Positions 1-5,664 of a stretch of DNA of 5,664 bases are shown one piece after another; within the stretch, counting starts at the first letter, position 1, and the number at the start of each line of letters is the position of its first letter. This stretch comes from Bacteroidales bacterium. GTDB lineage: Bacteria > Bacteroidota > Bacteroidia > Bacteroidales > PUMT01. The notes beneath the pieces are model-generated. The model made no database searches. It saw nothing but the letters and a program-made list of their open reading frames with translations, and had not been told where the DNA came from. The stretch spans positions 1 to 5,664 of the forward strand of contig SLOS01000329.1 in assembly GCA_007132365.1 (NCBI GenBank), read 5' to 3'. A program made the translations under genes and the position numbers.

Positions 1-1336
1 GATTGCCCCGCTGATCTAAAAGGTCACGAAATGGTTCATTAACATCAGTCCGGTATTGGATCCTCAGGTTATATATCCTGGAATTGGGTCTTATTTTACT
101 GCCATCCCATGTCACATATATATTTCTCAGCCTGCGCGTATTCAGTGCGAGTATAGCACCACCGAGACTGGTATCAGGGAATCCAACATTTCCATTACTG
201 GTATTGATAAATGCAAATCCATCTTCACCCAGCCCGTTGATACGTGTCCGGGAATCCAGGTTGTATGCTCCTGTGGTGAATCCGGCGGCTTTGGAGTGTA
301 ACCCCGGGTCTGTATCCTCCATATACTCAAAAATCAGATGGGGAGGAACATCTCCCGGATCTCCACCGGGAACAAAAACCGCATCTATTTTCGGCAAACT
401 GCTGAATATCTCTTCAGCCTCATCAAGAGATCTTTGGAAATTTTCCGATATGGAATAATCGTCATACATAAGAGGATACCAATACCACGCATCTATGCCG
501 TACTTTTCCAATATTTTACTTATTCTTATATTCATCTCATGTGGTGGAAGAGTAAACAGCGGACTATATGAATCATCATCAGTGTTTGGTGGAATTAATT
601 CAATGGCATTGGTTCCGAACACGATAAGATCTCTTATATACTGCTCATACATTTCTGCAGTCCATCCATCATATGTATTAACTTTGGGACGATAACCCAA
701 TTGATGTCCCCGTAAAGGTAAAACAGGATAAGTCTCAATATCAATATCACCAGGGACCATTAATTTGCCCGGGATCATTCCTGTTCGTCTTTTTGCAGAC
801 CACTCTTCAAACCTGTCCGGATCATGTTGAGATGTTGGAGGGATCATCGATGATTTTCTTAAAAAGTAACCAGCACCAAAAAGCATCCCCCTGCTGTCAT
901 TACCAATAATAAATAACGTTGGAGAATTTCTGACATTATTTTTGACTTCTATGGTAAAACCTTCAGGTTCATTATAATTTGATCCGTCAACATATTTATC
1001 AAAGACCGGATCACCCTTGAATGAAGCAACTGTTCCTATCACAATTACAGGTATATCAGGATCCGGCCATTGAAGGACGGTGGGTAACTCAAGTATGGTC
1101 CTTTTCTTAATCTCATCAACCAGCATCTCTACTGCAGCCTGCTCTGTTACTGTCAGATTATCCGGAATAACTATCGCGGCACCGGAAAAATCATAATAAT
1201 TATTAACCTGTTGGCTTAAACCTGTTGCAATCTGGAGAAAACTAAAAGAAAACAGGAAAAATCCTGTTTTAAGGATTTTCAAATATTGGTCAGGTTTCGA
1301 AGAAATTTCTTTTAACCCGAATCTAATCTTTCCCAT
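1..1336 (-). CDS. Secreted GH20/GH67-like glycosidase N-terminal region fused to an unrelated secreted module (3' end beyond window)
   Basis: An open frame runs from an ATG at 1336 to the window edge (445 codons, no stop), so the C-terminus is missing. Residues 1-42 look like an export signal with a long charged n-region, a hydrophobic core at about 25-38 and a likely cut near TGLSQQ; a TTG at residue 19 would give a more usual signal length. Residues 50-160 resemble the zincin-like N-terminal domain that precedes GH20/GH67-type barrels (VEMLVDEIKKRT, then IIGNDSRGMLFGAG). Residues 205-338 look like the first part of a TIM barrel, with blocks LRGHQLGYRPK, FGTNAIELIPP, DAWYWYP and VFVPGGDPGD, which I recall from uncharacterised secreted proteins of Bacteroidota and Planctomycetes. 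From about residue 339 the sequence changes to a module (GAYNLDSRTRINGLGEDGFA, then NIYVTWDG and LRIQYRTDVNEPF) seen in other Bacteroidota secreted proteins. The barrel is therefore incomplete and activity is doubtful. It starts 49 nt after the preceding gene, probably in the same transcript. Confidence 0.8.
   Translation of the reverse strand, partial: MGKIRFGLKEISSKPDQYLKILKTGFFLFSFSFLQIATGLSQQVNNYYDFSGAAIVIPDNLTVTEQAAVEMLVDEIKKRTILELPTVLQWPDPDIPVIVIGTVASFKGDPVFDKYVDGSNYNEPEGFTIEVKNNVRNSPTLFIIGNDSRGMLFGAGYFLRKSSMIPPTSQHDPDRFEEWSAKRRTGMIPGKLMVPGDIDIETYPVLPLRGHQLGYRPKVNTYDGWTAEMYEQYIRDLIVFGTNAIELIPPNTDDDSYSPLFTLPPHEMNIRISKILEKYGIDAWYWYPLMYDDYSISENFQRSLDEAEEIFSSLPKIDAVFVPGGDPGDVPPHLIFEYMEDTDPGLHSKAAGFTTGAYNLDSRTRINGLGEDGFAFINTSNGNVGFPDTSLGGAILALNTRRLRNIYVTWDGSKIRPNSRIYNLRIQYRTDVNEPFRDLLDQRGN
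2..322 (-). other. C-terminal secreted module of the leftmost gene (domain, truncated by window)
   Basis: These are residues 339-445 of the leftmost protein. Blocks include DTDPGLHSKAAGF, GAYNLDSRTRINGLG, FAFINTS, LGGAILALNT, IYVTWDG and IYNLRIQYRTDVNEPF. From memory this pattern recurs in large extracellular Bacteroidota proteins, often near other surface modules and sorting domains, and is not part of any glycosidase barrel. The strand-rich pattern suggests a beta-sandwich; no enzymatic motif is visible. The remainder of the module, and any type IX secretion sorting domain after it, would lie left of the window. The family identification is from memory; the change of sequence character at residue 339 is visible directly. 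Confidence 0.6.
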
Positions 1337-1385
1337 CAGAATTGATGTTTTATTTTTAATGAAATAAGGAAATTTCTATCTTCAA

Positions 1386-2573
1386 TTATTTTCCGACTGC
1401 TGCCGGAGGATCCCAAATCGTAGCTCCAATATAGCGCTCAGGACCTGTTTCTGCATCCATGAAATAGTATACTACAACAATTTTCCCGTCAGGTCGCTGA
1501 ACAACTCTTGGATAGCCTATATCCTGGCCCGAACCGTCACTGCGGAGAATATAATCCTCACTCCATGTCCTGCCATTGTCACTGCTTATTTTCGCACGGA
1601 TATCACTTGTAGCTGAATTGTTCCTGATATCAGCCTCGGTAGCCCTGTAGCCATAAACAAGGCAGATCCTTCCATCATGCATCCTGATCATGGCAGGAGG
1701 ATTTCCAACCCCGGTACTTTCAGCAGGGTTGTTTAAATAAGTCCATGTGCGGCCATTATCATCAGAATAATAGGCAGAAATATACCTGACCGGACCCTCA
1801 CGGCACCTGACTGTAACCAGTATCTCAGTATCTGACAAACGAACTGAAGCAGGCATAATAGAAAACCCTTCCGGTTCCGGACCGATCCATGATACAAAAG
1901 ACCAGTTTAATCCTCCATCCCTGGTCTCTACAACCATTGGCCGGCCTTGACCTCCATTTGATTTTGCAGCAGTTATAAAAAGCATGCACTCATCCTGGCC
2001 GTTTACAATATAATCAGTTCTTGCTGCTGTACCAGGTGTTTTAAAATTAGGCAAAGCACATGGACCTTCCCAGGTGTGACCACGGTCATATGAATACCAG
2101 TAACGGGATTCACCCCAGCTAACGCTATTGGTTGATACAGTTAAGGCAAAGTCCGGGTGCCTGAAATTTATCGCTTCTTTGCAATCTACAGGAAACTGGT
2201 GAGGTACATCTGTCCTTGGAACAGCCATGAATATACCATGCTTAACCATATTCCCTGTTTTTCCCGGATCCTCTATATTCCAGGTTTCACCTCCGTCAAT
2301 ACTTCTCGCTAAAAGATGAAGCTCAAGTTTTTCGCGGTCAATATTATGTCGTTCAGGTCCTAAATCCTTATAATACCCTTTGGTAAAACCAACCAGGATT
2401 TCATTTTCCCATATCCATATACCATTATTGGCAGGCCAGCCGCCATACATACCAGGCTCATAATAAACTTTCACATGTTTAACATCTTCCTGAAAAGGCT
2501 GACAATAGAGAATATTATCAATAAGCCCGGATATAAGAAAACAATAAAAAACCATTCCTTTTTTCATGAGCAT
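1386..2573 (-). CDS. Secreted sialidase-like BNR/Asp-box beta-propeller protein
   Basis: This is a complete 395-residue protein, probably exported, predicted to fold as a six-bladed propeller acting on glycans in the periplasm or outside the cell. Five Asp-box motifs (S-x-D-x-G-x-T-W) sit at residues 91-98, 161-168, 217-224 (degenerate, TRDGGLNW), 270-277 and 330-337, spaced as expected for successive blades. Blocks such as HPDFALT, ARTDYIVNG, FVSWIGPEP, GYPRVVQRPDGK and IGATIWDP match a widespread family usually labelled 'sialidase family protein' or 'exo-alpha-sialidase'. The FRIP motif of true GH33 sialidases is absent (GGWPANNGIWIW stands where it would be expected), so real sialidase activity is doubtful. 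The N-terminus (residues 1-24) is a signal peptide; the cysteine in ILYCQP lacks a proper lipobox. An ATG at 2573 or two codons on at 2567 (MKKGM) could be the start; neither has a clear ribosome site. It lies 179 nt after the larger propeller gene and 49 nt before the chimeric gene. Confidence 0.85.
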   Translation of the reverse strand: MLMKKGMVFYCFLISGLIDNILYCQPFQEDVKHVKVYYEPGMYGGWPANNGIWIWENEILVGFTKGYYKDLGPERHNIDREKLELHLLARSIDGGETWNIEDPGKTGNMVKHGIFMAVPRTDVPHQFPVDCKEAINFRHPDFALTVSTNSVSWGESRYWYSYDRGHTWEGPCALPNFKTPGTAARTDYIVNGQDECMLFITAAKSNGGQGRPMVVETRDGGLNWSFVSWIGPEPEGFSIMPASVRLSDTEILVTVRCREGPVRYISAYYSDDNGRTWTYLNNPAESTGVGNPPAMIRMHDGRICLVYGYRATEADIRNNSATSDIRAKISSDNGRTWSEDYILRSDGSGQDIGYPRVVQRPDGKIVVVYYFMDAETGPERYIGATIWDPPAAVGK

Positions 2574-2752
2574 CCATTCTGTTTATCGTGAAACTACCAG
2601 GTTAATTGTAATTGAAGGGTATCTTGTTTTACCAAATATCCTTTAGTATCTAAACCCCAGAGAGAGTCTTACTTGAAGAAATCCGGGCCAGAACTTCTCA
2701 ATACCTTAACCAAAGCAATAAACGGGATCAGCAAAATTGAACATAATGAAAA
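2574..2752. other. Intergenic region between the two propeller genes
   Basis: This 179-nt gap is long for an operon-internal space. Apart from the possible barrel remnant at 2643-2750, I see no tRNA, convincing hairpin terminator or insertion-sequence end. A sequence at 2640-2633 (GATATTTG on the minus strand) is one base off the Bacteroidota -7 element TAnnTTTG, but I could not find a partner TTTG at the right distance, so no promoter is called. Confidence 0.5.
2643..2750 (-). pseudogene. Possible remnant of an outer-membrane beta-barrel gene (C-terminal strand)
   Basis: Between the two propeller genes, one minus-strand frame reads FADPVYCFG, a TAA stop (2706-2708), then GIEKFWPGFLQVRLSLGFRY and a second TAA (2643-2645). 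The last eleven residues alternate strictly: hydrophobic or aromatic at -1 (Y), -3 (F), -5, -7, -9 and -11, with small or polar residues between. This is the C-terminal signal of outer-membrane beta-barrel proteins such as TonB-dependent receptors and porins. No start or longer frame exists because the upstream propeller gene occupies the DNA right up to 2753 in another frame. I read it as the tail of a deleted barrel gene, interrupted by one nonsense codon. The fragment is short and the resemblance may be chance; the family cannot be named. Confidence 0.35.
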
Positions 2753-4612
2753 TTATTTTATTGATACTTCATCAATATAATATATGGCAACTGAAGAAGG
2801 TTCATCTGAATTAGGCAAATCGCCCAGAAATCCATAGCGATCCGTTTCACGGGTGGGTTCTGTACGATATTCTCCTGTACGGAATGATAGTCGTTCAACA
2901 CTGGCAACAGGTTCAGAAAAAGTTGCCTGCTTAACAATGACTTTTTCGTTAAGGAAGAGATCGAAATTTTCATCCGGAACATTGGCAACAATTTTAATCT
3001 GATGCCACGAGTTTGAATTATAAATTCCTCCAGGGATCATTTTACTGCCATCATTAACCTTAATGTATCCGTCCTCATCAAACACGATACGAATGGGCCT
3101 GTAACCGCCATGATCAAGTACTTCAATCTCAAGACGGCCATTTTGGATTTGTTTTGCGTACAATTTAAAAGATATTTCCACTGATGTGCTTTCTTGAAAC
3201 ACCCGCACTGCTTTTGCGTAATCGTACGGATCACGATCAGAGAGTCTGAGGCTTTTATTTTGAGCACCGGGAAAGGCCGCAATCTCTGCTTTTGCCCATT
3301 GAGTACGGTAAATGTTCCAGTCCGGGATCTTTCCTCCAACATCAAGTTCGTCGAATAAGTCCTCCACCGGTTCCTCAATACGATAACTAACAGGCAGTGG
3401 AACCCGGCTGATCCAGATATCTTCCTTATTAACACTGTATGTTACCCACATATCAGATCCCGGTGGAGTTCCATTACCCTCAGATATTCCACGTACATAT
3501 TGGGGACCGAAATCTTTAGCTCGTCCAAAAAAGCGCAGCGGCGGAACTTCACCATGGACAAGAAGCATATTATCGAACAGGATGCCATCATCACTTGTCA
3601 CCACTGCGAGTGGCCAGCGATGTGAACCATACGGGGCGGAGTTGTATACAAGGGCATAACGACCATCGGAGGTCTGCTGCCCCCAGGTTTTAGCTCCGGA
3701 GGTAACAATGCTTGGAACTTGTACAGGTGTACTCCATGTTTCACCTTTATCCGGTGAAAGAGCTGCATATGAATTCTTAAAATGTGCAACTGCAACACCA
3801 TCTTTGCGATGATAAACTGAAGCAGACGAACCACCTGATATAGTAAAAAATCCATCATCCGCGATTCTTTCCTCATCCCGCCATTGCATGGTCTTTAATC
3901 TGTCTGCCAGCAATGCGTCGCATGCTTCAATAAATCCCTTATCAACTGATCGTTTGTAGAAGGGATAGGTTGTGTTGCTTTCATTGTAGGGAGAAAGAGT
4001 GTTGTATCGTATAAAATAAATTGGCCCATAAGTGCCGTCTTTATATGCTTCCCGAACAACACGGCCGATTCCGTATTCTCCCCATGGGCTGGGTGCTTCC
4101 CCGTAAAAGGCTGAAACAATTAATCTCCCATTGGGCGCAACATAGAATCCCATACGCTGATGCATCATTGCCGTACCTGTTTTATAAGATGAAATATACC
4201 CGGGTCGCAAAAAGTAAATTGGAAATACCGGCTCAGGGATGTCCCAGTACCGCCCATCACTTGAAGTGGTAATCATTGTCATACCCGGCTCCTGGTGTTC
4301 GGAAACCGGATTGGTCAGATACTGGAGGTAAAACTTATTGTTCCAATAGGCGAGCATCGGAGCATGAGAATATGTCCAGCCATATTTATCAGCAATATTT
4401 GATCTGGTTCGGTTGGCACGAAATACCTGGATGTTTTCAACCCCGATTGCAGGACGGAGCCGGCCATCGTGAACATCCATGTCAATACCATCACTCAATA
4501 CACGCACAGGTTCATCGGGAGTCCCGGGTTTACTGTTGTTTTGATCAATAATCGCTGAAGCTGGAAAAAAAATCAAACAGATTATGAAGATGCTTAATAT
4601 AAATGCTTTCAT
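2753..4612 (-). CDS. Secreted beta-propeller glycan-active protein with C-terminal concanavalin A/LamG-like domain
   Basis: This is a complete 619-residue protein. Residues 1-20 form a clear signal peptide (MKAF, hydrophobic core, PASA) with likely cleavage before IIDQ. Residues 35-405 are a probable propeller: one good Asp-box at 286-293 (SPDKGETW), a degenerate one at 117-123 (SSDGRYW), and repeated strand patterns of the type 'DGRYALVYNS'. The segment YSHAPMLAYWNNKFYLQYLT, followed by NPVSEHQEPG, resembles the histidine-containing first blades of propellers related to GH145 rhamnosidases and PL24/PL25 ulvan lyases. That link is inference, and the usual automatic label would be sialidase or exo-alpha-sialidase. 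Residues 417-619 form a beta-sandwich resembling concanavalin A/LamG domains (SVEISFKLYA, RLEIEVLDH, SWHQIKIVAN, ending YYIDEVSI), possibly carbohydrate-binding. There is no sorting domain at the C-terminus, so it is likely periplasmic or released. It is the first enzyme-like gene after the regulator, 116 nt downstream. The substrate is not deducible. Confidence 0.85.
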   Translation of the reverse strand: MKAFILSIFIICLIFFPASAIIDQNNSKPGTPDEPVRVLSDGIDMDVHDGRLRPAIGVENIQVFRANRTRSNIADKYGWTYSHAPMLAYWNNKFYLQYLTNPVSEHQEPGMTMITTSSDGRYWDIPEPVFPIYFLRPGYISSYKTGTAMMHQRMGFYVAPNGRLIVSAFYGEAPSPWGEYGIGRVVREAYKDGTYGPIYFIRYNTLSPYNESNTTYPFYKRSVDKGFIEACDALLADRLKTMQWRDEERIADDGFFTISGGSSASVYHRKDGVAVAHFKNSYAALSPDKGETWSTPVQVPSIVTSGAKTWGQQTSDGRYALVYNSAPYGSHRWPLAVVTSDDGILFDNMLLVHGEVPPLRFFGRAKDFGPQYVRGISEGNGTPPGSDMWVTYSVNKEDIWISRVPLPVSYRIEEPVEDLFDELDVGGKIPDWNIYRTQWAKAEIAAFPGAQNKSLRLSDRDPYDYAKAVRVFQESTSVEISFKLYAKQIQNGRLEIEVLDHGGYRPIRIVFDEDGYIKVNDGSKMIPGGIYNSNSWHQIKIVANVPDENFDLFLNEKVIVKQATFSEPVASVERLSFRTGEYRTEPTRETDRYGFLGDLPNSDEPSSVAIYYIDEVSIK

Positions 4613-4644
4613 AACAAAATTGTATTAGACTTTTAACTTATGGG

Positions 4645-4660
4645 TTGTATTATAAAACAA
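4645..4660. promoter_or_regulatory. Candidate operator: 16-bp near-palindrome overlapping a -10-like box
   Basis: TTGTATTATAAAACAA pairs at seven of eight positions around its centre and lies 33 nt upstream of the start of the 619-residue propeller gene. The half-site TTGTATTA recurs exactly at 4620-4627, 25 bp closer to the gene. On the minus strand the palindrome contains TATAAT (4654-4649), so a protein bound here would cover a possible -10 element. It sits directly downstream of a LacI-family gene, whose proteins bind even-length palindromes. Against it, the centre is AT rather than the usual CG, the region is AT-rich, and there is no good -35. Confidence 0.3.
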
Positions 4661-4728
4661 TACCAATTGAAGTATTTTTTTACGAGTGTCATATGGTTAA
4701 ATTTTAAATACAGATAATAGAACTAAAA

Positions 4729-5664
4729 CTAACAAGATTCCCTGATAATAAGACGTCCCTTATATTTTTTACAGGCTATCCTTCCATCAGACTCATTATT
4801 GATTATTTTCGATATGCTTGATAAGGCCCACTCTGCTATCCTGTCAAGCTGCTGTTCCAGGCAGGTAACAGGAGGTTTGTTAAATTCAAACACTGCAGGA
4901 TTATCAAAACTTATAACCGATACATCTTCGGGGATTCTTACCTTTAATTCATTGATAATTCTGAGTCCCTCCATTCCAATCATATTCTGGCTGAAGAAAA
5001 TATTATCATAGCCTTCCCTGATCAGCCTGATAATTATATCTCTGATCTCATTCTCCCAATGATGATAATTTAATTTAATTACTGAAAATTGTCCAGGACT
5101 TAAATTAAAACGTTTTGTTCCCTCAATAAATCCATCTTCCCTATCGGTAAAGCTGGTAAGGTCAGTATTCTTTCCAATAAAGGCAATCTTCCTGTATCCT
5201 TTGTCTATTATTAGCTTAAGCATCTGAAGACTTGCATCGTAATTATCAGTTACTGCACAGGGAAGGTTCAATGATGAAAAATATCTGTCTATGGCTACCA
5301 TTGGTATTCCCTGAGATTGCCAACCGGCGATAATATCCCGGGAGTCCATTACCGGGACAATAATCATCCCATCAACCTGCCTTGAAATTAGAGCATTTCC
5401 AAGCTTTTTAAACTTCTCCGGGTTCTCATCACTGCTTGCAAACATGACATGATATTCGTATTTACCGGCTTCATTTTCAATCAGCCTTGCAATTTGAGAA
5501 AAGAACGGATTTGAAATATCTGCAACAAGCAACCCTAAAATAGATGATTTTCCTGTACGTAATGCCCTGGCAATCTGGTTAGGCTTATATCCAAGTTTTT
5601 TTGCAGTTGCAACAACTTTTTCAGAGGCTTTTTTACTTATCCTGTTCTCTGCGCCTTTGCCTGA
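4729..5664 (-). CDS. LacI/GalR-family transcriptional regulator (N-terminus beyond window)
   Basis: The frame is open to the right edge, giving 311 visible residues ending at TAG 4729-4731. About 25-30 residues, including the first two helices of the helix-turn-helix, are missing. Visible residues 1-28 (SGKGAENRISKKASE, then LGYKP) are the end of the DNA-binding domain. Residues 29-40 (NQIARALRTGKS) are the hinge helix with its conserved leucine, which inserts into the operator minor groove. From residue 42 a type-I periplasmic-binding-like effector domain follows: ILGLLVADISNPFF, VDGMIIVP, PMVAIDR, GYRKIAFIG, then PEDVSVISFDNP and PPVTCLEQQ. The family senses a small ligand, usually a sugar or derivative, and binds operators near catabolic genes. 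SQN replaces the frequent ND pair in the effector site (FFSQNMIG), so the ligand is unpredictable. An apparent TTG start at 5532 is internal to the protein. It is codirectional with, and 116 nt upstream of, the propeller gene, which suggests local control of this locus. Confidence 0.93.
   Translation of the reverse strand, partial: SGKGAENRISKKASEKVVATAKKLGYKPNQIARALRTGKSSILGLLVADISNPFFSQIARLIENEAGKYEYHVMFASSDENPEKFKKLGNALISRQVDGMIIVPVMDSRDIIAGWQSQGIPMVAIDRYFSSLNLPCAVTDNYDASLQMLKLIIDKGYRKIAFIGKNTDLTSFTDREDGFIEGTKRFNLSPGQFSVIKLNYHHWENEIRDIIIRLIREGYDNIFFSQNMIGMEGLRIINELKVRIPEDVSVISFDNPAVFEFNKPPVTCLEQQLDRIAEWALSSISKIINNESDGRIACKKYKGRLIIRESC

Noticed and set aside
56..695. Overlapping plus-strand open frames opposite the leftmost gene
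   Set aside because: They overlap each other in different frames, have no recognisable domains, and lie opposite a minus-strand frame with clear family motifs throughout.
2499..2510. Lipoprotein signal in the 395-residue propeller protein (ILYCQP)
   Set aside because: The residue before the cysteine is tyrosine, which does not fit a lipobox; an ordinary signal peptide is more likely.
2610..2617. CTTCAATT (minus strand) shared with 4665-4672, upstream of both propeller genes
   Set aside because: An eight-base match between two AT-rich gaps of this size is not far from chance, and its distance from the two starts differs (37 and 53 nt).
2672..2700. Terminator hairpin between GAAG and CTTC arms
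   Set aside because: Only four base pairs form before mismatches, and no T-run follows on the minus strand.
4021..4551. Plus-strand open frames opposite the 619-residue propeller gene
   Set aside because: Low-complexity shadow translations with no motif; the minus-strand protein is continuous and well formed here.
4674..4681. Poly-T run as terminator of the regulator gene
   Set aside because: The T-run is on the plus strand, so it reads as A in the direction of transcription, and no stem precedes it.
5530..5532. TTG as start codon of the regulator
   Set aside because: The 44 codons upstream stay open in the same frame and encode the end of the LacI helix-turn-helix and hinge helix, so the true start is beyond the window.

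Overview
The window reads as part of a carbohydrate-degradation locus from a Bacteroidota-type bacterium, probably environmental. This is inferred from the moderately AT-rich DNA, the lack of clear Shine-Dalgarno sites, the style of the LacI-family regulator, and secreted modules typical of that phylum. No gene pins down genus or species. All recognisable genes lie on the minus strand, so transcription runs from high to low coordinates.

In transcription order: (1) positions 5664-4729 hold a LacI/GalR-family regulator whose first residues lie beyond the right edge; (2) a 116-nt gap holds a near-palindrome with a repeated half-site, a possible operator; (3) 4612-2753 encodes a 619-residue secreted beta-propeller protein with a C-terminal concanavalin A/LamG-like domain; (4) a 179-nt gap holds what looks like the last strand of a lost outer-membrane beta-barrel gene; (5) 2573-1386 encodes a 395-residue secreted sialidase-like (BNR/Asp-box) propeller; (6) after only 49 nt, 1336-1 encodes the first 445 residues of a secreted protein that continues past the left edge. 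Its N-terminal part resembles a GH20/GH67-type glycosidase family. About a third of the way through the expected TIM barrel it switches in frame to an unrelated secreted module.

The likely logic is a sugar-responsive repressor or activator next to a set of exported glycan-active proteins, resembling a polysaccharide utilization locus. No SusC/SusD pair is visible, although the barrel remnant may be the trace of one lost component. The substrate cannot be read from the sequence; 'sialidase-like' describes fold motifs and is not evidence for sialic acid.

The points most worth a second look are the chimeric architecture of the leftmost gene, the barrel remnant between the two propeller genes, and the possible operator downstream of the regulator. 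I found no RNA gene, CRISPR array, insertion sequence or convincing terminator, and no real gene on the plus strand.
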